From Paroedura picta (lineage: Eukaryota; Chordata; Lepidosauria; Squamata; Gekkonidae): a stretch of DNA of 64,000 nucleotides. Made by a program: the position numbers and the translations under genes. A model generated the notes under the pieces. The model was not told the origin of the DNA and searched no databases. It was given only the letters and a program-made list of their open reading frames with translations. The stretch covers positions 12,441,501 to 12,505,500 of the forward strand of contig NC_135379.1 in NCBI RefSeq assembly GCF_049243985.1, in the 5' to 3' direction. Below, one piece after another: positions 11,887 through 24,112 of the stretch (positions are counted from its first letter, which is position 1; each line of letters begins with the position of its first letter).

Positions 11887-12225
11887 TTCCTTTCTTAACT
11901 TTTTTACAATTGAGAAACCCCTGAAAAATTCTTCAGGCTTCAAGAAACCCCAGAAGTGACTTGATCGTGCAGAAAATGATTGTGAAGCAGAGCTGTGGGA
12001 AATGCCACCCATGGCTCCTCCCCTTCCCACCTCCTCCAGACCCATCATTGGCCATTTTGGGAGGGGGGGGAGAGGTCAGCATGACCATATATGGTTATAT
12101 CACCCAATAAATGTTTAACAACTTTAAAAATATATTAAAATTAATTAACTCCCATCTATTCAGGAAAGCCTTCCAGGGCTGTCAAGAAACCCCAGTTTAA
12201 TGAAATCCTGGTTGAGAAAGCCTAG
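11887..12225 (-). mobile_element. hAT-like non-autonomous element (copy R2, without SINE)
   Basis: It starts near CCTTTCTTAAC and ends GGTTGAGAAAGCCTAG. It shares the internal stretch CATTGGCCATTTTGGGAGG and the site ATGACCATATATGG with R1 and R4. At that site R2 has no SINE, so it shows the empty state of the family. Confidence 0.65.
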
Positions 12226-12734
12226 TCACCTGAGTTTGATATATATATTAGCTGTAAGCATCTGGTATTTATGCTGGTTTCTTGCACTTAAAAGCTTTGT
12301 GCCAGGACTCCCTGAAGACCTCTGGTTCCTCTCCGATGAATAATCCTCACGACTGAAAACTGTACATTTAAGTCTTGTGCCTGTTGTCTCATGCATAAGT
12401 TCTCTGCTATTTCTCAGTGGTATTTATGAGTCTGTTTTAGTATAAAGTAACTGTTCTGCCCAGAGTGTATGTCATTGGTGCAGAATATCCTCCCAGTGCT
12501 TCACTACAAAGTAAACAATGAAACCACTCTGGTCTCACTTAGACAACGAGGCTGGTTGCTTCCCAAAAGGCCTCCAAGGAGGGGTCTCCAGAGGAAAAGG
12601 CAGGAAGCCAGAGCAAAACAAAATCCTATCGACTGATTTTTCCAGCTCACAGAACACACAGGTTACTCTAGCATTCCAGCTGAATGTTCTGGCTTTCTGT
12701 TTTATTTGATGACTCTGATAATAGTTGCAATACA

Positions 12735-12945
12735 AACTTAAAGAGTCCAGTGGCACCTTTAAGACTAGCAAAGCTTCATGCAAGGTATGAGCTTTTGTGG
12801 GCACACAGACTTCTATGACCTTGTACATGCCCACAAAAGCTCATATCTTGCATGGAACCTGGATGGCTTTAAAGGTGCCCCTGGACTCTAAATTTGTTCT
12901 GCTGCTTCAGATCAACGCAGCTACCCACCTGAATCTAACATTTAC
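12735..12945. repeat. Inverted pair of family Q repeats (hairpin-forming)
   Basis: The left arm reads GAGTCCAGTGGCACC to GAGCTTTTGTGGGCA; the right arm reads TGCCCACAAAAGCTC to GGTGCCCCTGGACTC. The arms are complementary around a short spacer near 12808-12826. Confidence 0.75.
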
Positions 12946-14249
12946 AAAAATACAGGGAGGAATTGCATTCTTGGGAAACGTTCATTGGTTAAACTACAGC
13001 TGCAATCCTGGACTCACTTACTTGTGAATAAACCACATGGTGCAAAATGGAAATTAACTGTTGAGTAAACATGCCCTATGCATCCTTACTCTGGGCTCAA
13101 TTGCAGCGGACTTGGCAGGTCATGTTTCCAAGTAACCATGCATAGGATCACTCAGCGCAAGGGAAATGTGCTACGGGGAAAAAAATACATGCAAAGGCCA
13201 GGATCTAAAGAAAGGGGGAAACAAGTCAAGCGTACTGAAGGGGCGGGGGTGGGGGCTGTTTCCTGGACAGCAGCCCTCTATGCCATACAGAAAACCTCTT
13301 TTGAAACTGAGGAAGCTTTTAAAACCAATTTGTGAAATGGTGGGGGAAGGGAGTATGTCTGCTGTTCAAAGGAGGAAAAATTCCCACTGGACATACCCAA
13401 ACCCTTGGGCATGCCCAAAATAGCTCTTTGGATCTCAGTCTAAAAGAATACTTCACACTAGACTTTCAGTACACTCATAGACTTTGCCATCCACGATGCC
13501 ACAATACGTTGGTATGCAGTTAGGCAAAACAGACTCGTTTATGGCTGGGTTTGGGGTTTTTTTTTGGCCAAATATATGCCCAAGATACAATACTATTAAA
13601 ATTGCTAGGCATGGCCCATCACTTAAATCTCATAAGGCTGTTGCCATCCAGGAAGATAATTTTAATGCACTGCTAAGCATTTCAGGGGCATTTTAGAAAC
13701 TTATTTTCTCTCAACTTCCTTTTTTAATGGTCTGTAATCAGCAGTAATGTTTCTGGAACCCTGCAGGGACAAAACAGCAATAGCGTATTATGTCCTTGGC
13801 TGGCCACTTGTTCTGCTAAATAATTTGGAATGTGTGTATGTTCAAAGCTCTTCTTTTAAATTAAAATGCTCCATGTTTAAAACAAATTTAAAACTAGCTT
13901 GTCTTTTAAACACTCACGAGTTTATGTCTCATGGGAGGCGTAGGAGGGATAGATTCATTACCCCTAAGGTTTGCTGTGCACTACATCTCATATTGACACA
14001 TAATTAACAGGATTGGTGCAAAGATAGTCACCTCTAGTACAGGCATGTAGAGTGGTGCTGATGGGTTAGTGGTTTCAAGTTATTACGGAGCGTGCCCCTC
14101 TTCCGTGAATGGTGAGAAGTCCTGGGGCATAACTACAGAATTGGATTAAAAAAAAAAACACCTTTATTTATGTACCCTGCTTCTACTGCACAGCCCAGGG
14201 GTGGCTGACAACATGGGTTAAAACAATTTATCACTTTAAAAATCTAGTC
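12946..14249. other. Gene-free intergenic stretch
   Basis: No gene, RNA or confident repeat is seen. Open frames up to 86 codons lack recognisable features. Confidence 0.45.
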
Positions 14250-14512
14250 CTTGAAGATGAAGCTCAAATACTTTGGCCACTTAATGAGAAGGAAGGACTC
14301 CCTGGAGAAGAGCCTTATGCTGGGAGCGATCGAGGGCAAAAGAAGAAGGGGACGACAGAGAAGGAGGTGGCTGGATGGAGTCACTGATGCAGTCGGGGCA
14401 AACTTAAATGGACTCCGGGGAATGGTAGAGGACAGGAAGGCCTGGAGGATCATTGTCCATGGGGTCACGATGGGTCGGATACGACTTCGCACCTAACAAC
14501 AACAACAATGTA
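14250..14512 (+). mobile_element. Bov-B LINE 3' fragment
   Basis: The + frame encodes the C-terminal end of the Bov-B reverse-transcriptase protein, with KYFGHLMRRKDSLEKSLMLG and a downstream DRKAWRIIVHGV. It ends with the Bov-B 3' sequence GGGTCGGATACGACTTCGCA and an ACAACAACA tail. Strong 5' truncation is usual for LINEs. Confidence 0.9.
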
Positions 14513-14514
14513 CA

Positions 14515-14665
14515 TTACATTTTACTGTGTTGGTTGTAATGTTTTAAGGGGAATTTTATGGGTATTTTGTATTCTGATTTTATATTGTAAGCCACCATGA
14601 GATGACATTGTCGAGAGTGACAGGGTATAAATCAAAGCATAAATCAATAAATAATAAACATCATC
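14515..14665 (+). repeat. L2/CR1-like LINE tail
   Basis: Ends in GGGTATAAATCAAAGC and AATCAATAAATAATAAA, the AT-rich tail type also seen at 35503 and 54015. Confidence 0.5.
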
Positions 14666-15900
14666 CCCATTCAATTGAACTTGGCCGGGAGAAGGAATTC
14701 AAGATCTTTCTTTGGAGAGGCAGGTCTTCCCTCTATTTCAGCCGTGAGGCCAGCATTTCTTGATGCTCTGTCCCAATATCACCTTCAATATTTACCATTA
14801 GCTCTAGTTTCCCTTCAATCCAGAAGAAATATCAGAAGCCAAAGAGAGTTGCCCTGTGAATCTGGACTCCTACTAACTGCCTCCCCCTCCCCCATTTTCA
14901 GGGACCTCAAATTGCCAAGGCTAAGGAGAGATCCCAGAGCACTAAGGGCAATTAAAGCCTTTGTGTCACATCCAAAATTACCTATGAAGTTTGTGTGAGA
15001 GAAAAAAAAAATCTGTGCTAATTGAGACAGCCAAGCTCATACATTGTAGCTCTATAATATAGTACTAGCTGGGTCAAATCAATGGGAAGGCTGAACTGGC
15101 CCAGCAAGTGAGCTGAGCTTGCCAACAGGGGTAATTCACTGAGTAGTTGAGATCTGTCTCCTGCCTTAAATCAGGAACCAATCAAAAAACAAGGAGGGGG
15201 AAGGCCTACCAGAGACAGCACCCTGGACAGTTCCCAAGGAGCAGGCAATTTGCTCCAGGTTCCAAGTAGGCTCATTGCCTGGTTGTCCCATTGTGAGTAG
15301 CAGAGATCCTTAAAATTACAGCCTTCGTGTCTAGAGGATCATGCACAGTCTGCTAATTCGACCCATTTATGTGTGTGTGTGTGTGTGGTTGTCTCCAGTA
15401 AACAGGACTGGGGATGATAAAGTCCATAGGGACGAGAGTGGTAGTTCTTCAGGGATATCTTGTTCTCCGTTGCTAGCTGCCTTGAGCCTCTTGGAAGGTT
15501 GGAATGTAAACTTTAAATAAGCACATAAATTTACCCGGAGGGGAGCTGTTTTAAGCCTTTCAAACTGAGAGGAAAAAATCTGGGGTTCCTGGCTACTACA
15601 TTCTAACAGACCCATTGGCATTGCATGCCACAAGACCCTGTGGGATTTTCTCAATGTTCTCTACCTATGCATTAAAGTCCTGCTTGCTCCGTCAAGCTAC
15701 TGTCATAACATGACTAGCCTCTCCTCAACCCCTTTTTAGTGTGTATGTAAGCATACTGCATAAATATTCCCTGCACTGTTTCTGTCCCCGGAAAGAACAA
15801 TTCCAGCAGCAAGAACTATATCGGTGAACTGCTTTGTAAGAGCTGCTCTAGATTAACCCAGAAGACACGGTGGTTTAAATGACTTTGAGTGAAGATTCCT
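14666..15900. other. Gene-free intergenic stretch
   Basis: A GT run occurs at 15369-15388. Otherwise I see no gene, RNA or confident repeat. Confidence 0.45.
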
Positions 15901-15904
15901 TCCT

Positions 15905-16030
15905 TGATACGATACAATACAATCTTTTTTACGGTCATTTAGACCAAAATTCAAATATACTTGTACATTAAAAACTGAAGCGATTCAAAAAGAGAGGAAA
16001 CAATGATAATTGTATACAAGGTTTAAAAAG
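15905..16030 (-). repeat. LINE tail, I/Vingi-like
   Basis: The start GATACGATACAATACAATC followed by TTTACGGTCATTTAGACC looks like the complement of a LINE 3' end with a short-unit tail. Clade assignment is uncertain. Confidence 0.45.
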
Positions 16031-16234
16031 CTGACATCACAAGAACCTGAGGGTGTTAAGATCAATATTTAAAATATACTTTAAAATGCCAATGACAATT
16101 GGATTTTTATAGTCTTTCATTCATCTTAAACAAACTTTATGATCCGTGTACTTAGTACCCAATTTCATGGGGGCCATGCAAAATTTAACTGTGCAAAGAT
16201 TTTTCCTGTTTTCATCTTGAAGCAGCATCTTGAT

Positions 16235-16810
16235 TTTATTTTATTTATTTATTATTGAATTTTTATACCGCCACTCCCAGGCCATCCAGCTCGTGGCGGT
16301 TCACAATCTGTAAACCGCTTGGGGAGTGGTATAAATAAAACAGTAAGGCTAAGGGGGGTGGGCTGAGTCCAGGACAGGAAACAGGGGCCAACGATTGGCC
16401 CCTTGGCATTGGACTGACAAGAATTACAGCCAGTCGAGTGAGGGGCCAATCAGAAGTCACAAAGTGCCTTCCAATTGGGCCGTCACCAGGACAGACCAGA
16501 GTTCCATCCAGTCGCCTCCCGACCCGCCCACCCAGCCCAGCTAGGGGCAATCTGGAGACATCGCTGCCAGTCTGCTCCTGACCACCACAGGGAGAGGAGG
16601 TCAGTAGGGCTGCCAAGGGGAATGAGAACAGAGGTGGCGCCAGCCCTTCTCCCCCCAAGGCTGTCCTGTCATGTCCAACTGCAAATTGCCTCAGAACCCT
16701 GACACAGCTGGCAGGAAGCTGCAGAGTACGCTCCCCCCCCCCTCCCTTGAGGCCTGCTGCGAAGGAGCCTTTAACAGCCCCTGACTGAGGCGTTTCACAG
16801 AGCAACACAG
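16235..16810. repeat. LINE-tail-like inverted repeat followed by GC-rich DNA
   Basis: TTTTTATACCGCCACTCCC at 16259 is complementary to GGGGAGTGGTATAAATAAA near 16320, so the two can pair around a 40-bp loop. The rest is GC-rich and leaves a 181-codon minus-strand frame with no recognisable domain. I read it as repeat-derived rather than a gene. Confidence 0.4.
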
Positions 16811-17455
16811 GGGAGCCTCAGGGCATGGGGGTGGACAGACCGCATATGCCCTGAGGTTATCACCTGAAGTTCCACTTTATGCCAACATGTCTACATTGTT
16901 GCTGGCCAAATGAAGAATATTATATTTGAAATATTTATGTAAGAGTAAATAGGATTTGAGTGCAAGGGTAGGATGGATTAGTCAAATAAATGATGCAAGG
17001 CTCTTCCTAGCAGACCCATGTTTTGCAAGTTCAACGTGTTTTAAATGCTGGAAAACTATGAAGTGTGTATATTGCAGCATGACAAAAGAACACTGTTTGT
17101 TTTATGGGAGTTAAATTTCAGCGTGAGCCGTCATGTGATGAAGCCAGCACCCTGATTTTTAAGTCAAGGTGATGTAAGGTTTCTTTGAATCTGCCTAGGC
17201 ACCTGTGTTGACAATTTAGTTGAACTCTTTTTTTTTAAGCTCAAATCCAAGTGGCTGATGAGAAATCAGTTCTGACAGGATAATTATATCATTATGTAGC
17301 TACATTAAGCCTTGGAGTTGGCAGAATCCATGTGCCGAAATGAATGCTTCTGTAAACTGTGATAGTGGCAGATACTAAACAGACTGGAGGCATCTAAAAG
17401 CATTGTGAAGGGAAGGCGTAACATAATTTCCCCACCCAAAAAAAACCCCTTAAGC

Positions 17456-17766
17456 CAGACTTTCTCAACCAGTTTTGTGAAACTCTGCATTTTCTTGACG
17501 GCCCTTGAAGGGGTTCCTGAATGGGTGGGAGTTAATTTTGTATATATTTTTGAAATTTGTTAAATATTTATTGGGTCATTTTGACCTCCCTCCGAAAATT
17601 GCCAGTGATGGGCCTGGAGGCATGGGAAGGGAAGGGCCCCCGGGTGGGCAGGTACACAGTTCTGCCTCCCAACCATATTCTGCATGATCGTGTCATTTCT
17701 GGGGTTTCTCGAAGCCTGAAGAATGTTTCAGGGGTTTCTCAATGGGAAAAAAGTTGAGAAAGGCTA
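17456..17766 (+). mobile_element. hAT-like non-autonomous element (copy R3, without SINE)
   Basis: Ends CAGACTTTCTCAACC and GTTGAGAAAGGCTA form terminal inverted repeats. The middle (TTATTGGGTCATTTTGACC) lacks the SINE present in R1 and R4. Confidence 0.75.
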
Positions 17767-17874
17767 TTAAGCTCTGAGTCTTGCTGTTATGTATGTGAGC
17801 TGATATTATGTACGTGAGCTATGATACTATTCTTTTTTTATTTTAAAAGGACAGCTTTGGAAAATGGATCCCTG

Positions 17875-17990
17875 GAGCAACAATGTGATTTTATTTTATA
17901 TTTTATATTTATTTATATCCTGCCCTTTGCCCCAATGTGGGACCCAAAGTGGCTCACAACACAAACACAAAAACAAAGTACAGCAATACT
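17875..17990 (-). repeat. LINE 3'-end fragment
   Basis: TTTATATCCTGCCCTTTGCC followed by AAAGTGGCTCACAACAC is the complement-type tail of L2/CR1-like LINEs. Confidence 0.45.
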
Positions 17991-18619
17991 GAAAAAACCA
18001 ACAGATGGGAGAAAGGAAGTCTTTTAAATGCGGAGCAGATCTCCCACTCTCCCTTCCTCTGCTGGGAGATCTTTCTGCCGATCCTTTGGCTCTCCGATGA
18101 GACTGCCTTTCCCATCTTCCTTCTCATTCCCTCTTCTGCTGCAGCTCTTCAATTAGGCAGGGTACAGCTAAGTGCAATCAGATAATGACGGCCTCTGCAG
18201 TTGTGGATGACTACACATTTTCTCTTTGGTTCAAAATAATGGATAGCTGAGCAGTTAAACCCATTGCTTATGTAAGTCACTATATCGGGAGGGGATTTTT
18301 TCAAACGCTAGTTTCGCAGCTGATGTCTGTTTGGCTTTGAGGAAGAATTACTCCTGTACATCATGAGCGAGAGATTCGGGGTATACAGTGTGACTTCACT
18401 CACTCTGTTTCTCCCTGGTCTTTCTCTTCTGGCAGCAAACTGATTTCAACTTAACCTGAATCCATTTTTTGTCCAAAATCCCAAGCTTTGGCAAAAAAAT
18501 GGATGAGTAGTGTGTTTAACTATTTTTTTTTTTTGGCTTCCAGATTATCCATTAAAATAGTCGTTCAGCACTTTGTACACTGTATTTTTAAAACCCGGGT
18601 TGCTCTGAGCAAGACAAAA

Positions 18620-18838
18620 GGCAGAGTTGCCAACCTCCAGGTAGGACCTGGAGTTCCTGCTTTCACATCTGATTGCCAACCAATAGAAGTCAGCTCCTCA
18701 AGAGAACATGGCCACCTTGGAGAACAAATTCTATGGTGTTGCACCCTGCTGAGATTCCCTCCTCACAACTCACCTTCCCCATGCTCCTTCCCCCCAAATC
18801 CCCAGGGATCTCCCAATCCAGAGCTGGCAACCCAAGGG
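18620..18838 (+). mobile_element. Short DNA-transposon-like repeat with inverted ends
   Basis: Begins GAGTTGCCAACCTCCAGG and ends GAGCTGGCAACC, an imperfect inverted pair. A related copy lies at 62400-62578. I recall similar repeats in other reptiles but cannot name the family. Confidence 0.5.
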
Positions 18839-19049
18839 AAGGGGAGATTAGTGGCTTGAGAACTGCTACAAAGACCAGAACACCACACAGCCAGATAGGG
18901 GGATGGCTTTGGGACTGAAAGAAGGGCCAACTAATCAGCATTCTATATGTACAGCTAGCTCTCCTGGATACAGAAAGACCTGATTGCTTCTGGAAGCTTG
19001 TTTCTGCATTTGTCTTCAAAAGGTAAGAGCAGATCTACAATTAATTCAG

Positions 19050-19244
19050 AGGAGTGGTGGCTCAGTAGTAGAGCATCTGCTTGGCATGCAGGTCCCAGGT
19101 TCTACCCCCGGTATCTCCAGGTAAAAGATTGGGTAATAGGTGATGTGAATGGCCCCGGAGAGCTGCTTCCAGTCTGAGTAGACAATACTGACTTTGAAGG
19201 ACCAGGGTCTGATTCAGTATAAGGCAGTTTCATATGTCCATGTG
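19050..19244 (+). mobile_element. tRNA-derived SINE, third family
   Basis: Head GGTGGCTCAGTAGTAGAGC is an A-box-like tRNA start, and CAGGTTCTACCCC occupies the B-box position. The end reads AAGGCAGTTTCATATGTCC. An 8-bp repeat TAATTCAG flanks it (19042-19049, 19245-19252). A more decayed relative lies at 28990. Confidence 0.75.
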
Positions 19245-19252
19245 TAATTCAG

Positions 19253-20920
19253 TAGTCACACCACATATGTCTACTTATATGTCTACTTTCTGCCATGACA
19301 AATACTTTGGAATTTGGTATTTTAAGTTATAGGCAGATTAGAGGTATGATAAAAAATGTTTCAGTCAATCAGAAAGTGATTACAAGTCTCATTACACCAG
19401 GCAATCAGTAAGCGGATTACAAGATATGATTACATTTGAATTTGACAGCAAAGACTCCTAATGATACAAAATAATGCAGTTGGGACTGTTGAACAAGGGA
19501 AACGCCCATGAATCATTGCAGATTTTACCTGTTTGCAGCAAAGGTGTGTAGACACCACTTTCATCACATAGACCTCACACTTGAAATTGCTCAAAGGTTT
19601 AAACCTAATTTAGTTTAAAGCAACATATTTTCTAGTATTTCATAGATGAAAATAGGGACACACTGGAAAGCCCCCAATTTTGACATAATGTTGATCTCAC
19701 AACGGTGCTTTAGGTGTAGATATTATACTGGATATGCATGCTAAACTGTTGCAGCTCAACTCCTCTTACTACCAGTTATGGAAGGAAAATACTGCGGTGG
19801 AACTTGATTTTCATGTGCACATGTTTATATAGATATATGCATGCCAGGATAATACTCAGGGGAGCAAAAAGAAAGGTCTTTTTTGGGCTGAGTACATTAG
19901 ATCAGACATAACTCTTAACTGAGGTCTGGAAATGACGGCTATTAATCATGGGCTGGCCTGAAGTGCCGGATGAAGATGCAAGATAATGGAAACTGCAGAG
20001 ATACAGAACATCCTAAGCGATATGTGGCCTATATTACAAGCTTACTTGGGCTTTCAGTCCAGGTCCCCATTCAGTAGTCTTGAGTCATTATGCCCATGAA
20101 GCTTCCCCTACCTGCAAAGACTGTTCCATTCATTCCTATGAAAGGGGAGATCAGGCATGAATGAATGTCTCCAAGCAAGCAGAAGCTCCAGCGGCCACTG
20201 CTGTGCGCATGACTCCCTGGCCTAGAATGACTGTATTTTGTGCTTTTAATTAAAAGCAAGGGCATGGGCATTTTAGTGGAATCTTGTGGAGCATCTTGCC
20301 CCAGACTTCATCAAAGAACAGCAGCCTTGTAAAAGCTGTGTTCACACCCCCAGCCTTGTGAATAATGACAGCCTACAGCAATTTTTTAGCGGTGAGGCGG
20401 AGCTGTTTCAGGACCTATTAAAGCAGAACACCTTCTTTACAGCTTTTGCTGTATTAGACGGGTGGACTTGCCACAGCATGATTTTGACAGCGAAGACTGA
20501 AAATTTGCCTTCATACTCTGAAAGATATCAGTCTACATGTGATAGCACAATAAAAATTCCTCAAGGTGTGTTTAGATAACATCCATTTGTTTGTTGGTCT
20601 TTGATTACAGGGGCAGAACCCATCAGAGAGCTGCATGGTGACCTACAGTGGGTTGCACCAGTGATGTCACTTCCATTTTTCAAAAAAGGAAAGAAAAACA
20701 CAGATTAGGACTTCAAGACGATTCAGCAGCATTCTGAGACAAGCAGTTTGGCTGGCTTTTAATAACCAGTGGCTCTCAGATAAGAGGCCCACCATCATGT
20801 TTCCTACAAGACGCAAAGGAGGACAGAGAAGTTTTGTTCTGAATTGTTGCGTAGAAGGGTTTGTGGCAGTTGCAACTGGGTTACACAAGGAGGAGAAAAG
20901 CTGAACTTGTCAAAATTTTG
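19253..20920. other. Gene-free intergenic stretch
   Basis: The longest frame (20286-20579, +, 97 codons) has no domain I recognise and no flanking splice or promoter logic. No repeat was assigned here. Confidence 0.45.
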
Positions 20921-20924
20921 TTTA

Positions 20925-20970
20925 TTATATTTATACTAGCTTCAAAGCCCGTTCCTAAGAACGGGCCTTG
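20925..20970. repeat. Repeat end with perfect hairpin
   Basis: GCCCGTTCCTAAGAACGGGC is a perfect 8-bp stem with a CTAA loop, in the context TACTAGCTTCAAA. I recall this motif from other lizard repeats; the family is unassigned. Confidence 0.5.
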
Positions 20971-21559
20971 AAAGGGTCCCCTCCCCTGGCCAGGCAGCTT
21001 AAGGTGGTTTTGGGTCCCAGCTCACAGCCAGATCAAGTGAGGCGGGCGGGGGCTGGGAAGCTTTTTAGCAGCTCCTTAGCAGTCCAGGAGGCCCTCATCA
21101 GCAGGCCCAGCCTAGCAGGCAAAGAGGCCCTTGTTAGGAGGCCCTCCACCATGACCCTTTGCCCAGGGCCCTCTCCCCTTACCTGCTGCTGGCTCCAGGC
21201 ACTGAGGCATCTGAGAGCAAAGAGGCTAGAGTCCAGGAATGGAGGACAGGAGCTGCAGGAGCAGGGCCAATCAGGAAAAAGCTGCCTGCACCCAGATTGG
21301 CCTATTCCAACTTGGACAGCTGGACACATCCCACCCCCTAGGCTGTTTCAGAAACATATAGAGGAACAACAATGGATAAGGATACCGCTCTCTGTTTTGG
21401 CTCAGGGCGGTTTACATGGAAGTTTGTAATACAATACAAAGAAAAACGACTGTGAACATATAACATTCCTAAAGTTATAGCTCATAGAACAGTTAACATT
21501 TAACAGTAGAGCATTGTTGGTTTTCAAGTCTGAAGGAGCAATCCTGAGCAGATCTAGAA

Positions 21560-21773
21560 GCAGCAGCAGTGTAGGTTTTTATACCCCTTTCCTATACTTG
21601 CCTTCCTCTTCCCACAACAGGCACCTTGTGAAGGAGACGGGGTTGAGAGAGTTCTGAGAGAACTGGTCCTGGCCTAAGGTCACTCTGCAGGCTTCACGTG
21701 GACGAGTGGAGAATTAGACCCAGTTCTCCAGATTAGAATCTGCCGTTCTTAACCCCTACACTACTCTGGATCT
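21560..21773 (-). mobile_element. tRNA-derived SINE with TTC tail, decayed
   Basis: CACAACAGGCACCTTGTGA and CTTAACCCCTACACTACTC match the body and the head of this SINE family in complement. The tail is worn. Confidence 0.65.
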
Positions 21774-22099
21774 ACTCTACTCGAATAGACCTACACTCAG
21801 GTCTATTCAGTTCTTAGGATTGCACTGTGAATCACTGAGGCTCTGATGAATGCAACCCTATCCAGACTCTCTCAAATAACACTGATAAATAATGCAGCTG
21901 TTTTTAGGCAATGTTGTGGCTGTTCTGAGTTATTCAAAGCTCTTCTGTTTTGGTAAGAGACTCCCTTATACCTTATTAATGTCAAGGCCATTTTAAGTTT
22001 CCAGCTGAGGCTAGTGGCTGCCTTTGCTGACTGGCCTTAAATGAACCAAGATGTAACGTTGTACCTATCCCTTGCTTTGCATAACATTCATACACGGTG

Positions 22100-22560
22100 T
22101 CATTCATACCTGATGAGTCAGAGTACCTTTACTGGCGTTAAATGGCAAAGCATAAAACTAAAATCTTAAACAATCCCAGTTGCAGATTCCATCATGGAAA
22201 GATTTTCATTTAAAATTTCCAGCAAAGACTTAGCTACTTTTACAATAATTGCTGAGTCCTTACAGATCACAGTATCATTTTAATCCAATGTTTCTCATCA
22301 ACACAACAGGATCTTGGTTTCTTCAAATAATCAGCTAAAGGGCAACGATATAGAGCAAACTTAGGACACACCAATAGTATGTGGTATACCATGTCGGGGA
22401 CACTACCGCCATGCAAACCTGATGCCGAAAATGATTTTCAATACTTTGCTGAATGATAATGTGGAGAGGCATTCACTGGTGGTTTCCAAGTCTTATAAAG
22501 TCCATTGCACAGCTTTCTTGTGAACTCTCCATCATGCTAAAATTTGTTGAGGCATTTGAC
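22100..22560 (-). mobile_element. LINE ORF2 C-terminal fragment, I/Vingi-like
   Basis: The minus strand reads GLHGGSVPDMVYHILLVCPK, resembling the cysteine/histidine knuckle near the end of LINE ORF2 proteins of the I group. The frame is interrupted. Clade is a guess. Confidence 0.5.
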
Positions 22561-23224
22561 TGAAAATGTACCCCATCACCGCTTTGATAAAGCAAAATGA
22601 AAACAAGCTAAAGAATTCAAACGTTGGGCATATGTACATCAGGTGCCTTGATGTTTGAATGCATGGGGGGGGGGACAGAAAATCTCTTCAAGCACAAAAC
22701 ATGGAGTTATAGGGGACAACAAAAGAGGGGGGAGCCATTCTGTGATATTTGGGAAAAGGGACAGGAAACGAAATTGGAAACCTTGTTTCTGTCCTGTCTG
22801 TATGGCTGCATCAGTTTTTGATGCAGCCAAATTTGAAGCCTAAGAAGTGGGACAAAAATCCCTTCCCTCCTCCCACTCTGAGCCACTGTATTTATTTCAA
22901 AAACTGATATAGTCTCGCCATCAACTCAAAGCATTTCACAAAACAATGCAATGAAATCACTAAAACAGCAACAGCAACTCAAGAATTATCAATATGAAAA
23001 CAACATCAACCAACATTCAGCAGTCACTGAGACTCAAACACCCAAGAAAAAAGATGGCAGAATTGTAACACAATGTATACAGCATATATATAGCCTATTT
23101 ACCATACATATAGTAAATAGTAACCCCCTCTTATCCGGATAAACTCACTCTATGGGACTGTGTTCATAATCACCCCCTGAACATGCCATTTTGTATTAAG
23201 CTATGACTGATGCTGTTACAGTTA

Positions 23225-23475
23225 TTTATTTGATTTCTTGCCTGTTCTATCGAAGAACATCTTACAGTGGGTTATGATAAACAGCAAAATCCCACATCAC
23301 TTATAACATTAAAAACAAGTAACCTCCAGAAGTAAATAAAAACCCAACCCCATCTCCCCAGCCCCCTTAATTCAGTTATCAGACTTCCTTGTACGCTTTC
23401 TCATCTCATGTTTTCTGCAAACTGTCCTGAGCCACAAGAGAGGGCAGTGTATAAATACAAATAAATAAACAGTAT
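23225..23475. repeat. LINE tail fragments
   Basis: TTATTTATTTGATTTCTTGCC and, further on, AGGGCAGTGTATAAATAC with AAATAAATAAAC are L2/CR1-like tail signatures on opposite strands. Confidence 0.45.
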
Positions 23476-23532
23476 ATATGCAAATGCACAACATATATAA
23501 CTCATTTACTGTTATACATAACACAGTCCAGA

Positions 23533-23804
23533 AATGAGCCTCTTGTGGCGGGGAGTGGTAAGGCAGCAGACATGCAGTCTGAAGCTCTGCCCATGAGGTT
23601 GGGAGTTCAATCCCAGCAGCTGGCTCAAGGTCTACTCAGCCTTCCAAGGTCGGTAAAATGAGTACCCAGCTTGCTGGGGGGTAAACGGTCATGACTGGGG
23701 AAGGCACTGGCAAACCACCCCGTATTGAGTCTGCCATGAAAACGCTGGAGGGCGTCACCCCAAGGGTCAGACATGACTCGGTACTTGCACAGGGGATACC
23801 TTTA
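23533..23804 (+). mobile_element. Sauria-type SINE at the edge of the KIF5B CpG island
   Basis: Head GAGCCTCTTGTGGCG, B-box-like GGGAGTTCAATCCC, and end CAGGGGATACCTTTA. The target duplication CATAACACAGTCCAGA / CATAATGCAGTCCAGA (23517-23532 and 23805-23820) matches at 14 of 16 bases. It lies about 0.6 kb upstream of the KIF5B start codon. Confidence 0.85.
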
Positions 23805-24112
23805 CATAATGCAGTCCAGAGGAGCCGCCCCAGCATCTCTGTACAAAACACCCTCCACGTGCAGCGATTTCCCACCCTTTTCATACGCCTGCGCAGTACA
23901 GCACCCTTTCCCCCCCTTCTCCGTCTCTCGACTACGCGCACATGCGTACTACCGCTCCCACGCTGAGACGCAGCCGGCGGCGCGTTCAGTTGGATTGCGG
24001 CGCTTGCGAAGGGGCGGGGCGGAGAGGGGCCTTTTCGAGTGGAAGGGAAGCCGGGCCGCTGCTGCGCGTGCGTCGCCAAAAGCCGAGGCGCGGCGGCCTT
24101 CTCTGCAGAGGG

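Noticed and set aside
15369-15388. GT run as a functional Z-DNA or regulatory site
   Set aside because: It is a plain short microsatellite with no gene context.
16263-16808. 181-codon minus-strand frame
   Set aside because: It lies in GC-rich, repeat-like DNA that starts with a LINE-tail signature, with no domain and no splice or promoter context.
20968-21429. 153-codon + strand frame
   Set aside because: No known domain, no exon borders, and it begins next to a repeat hairpin.
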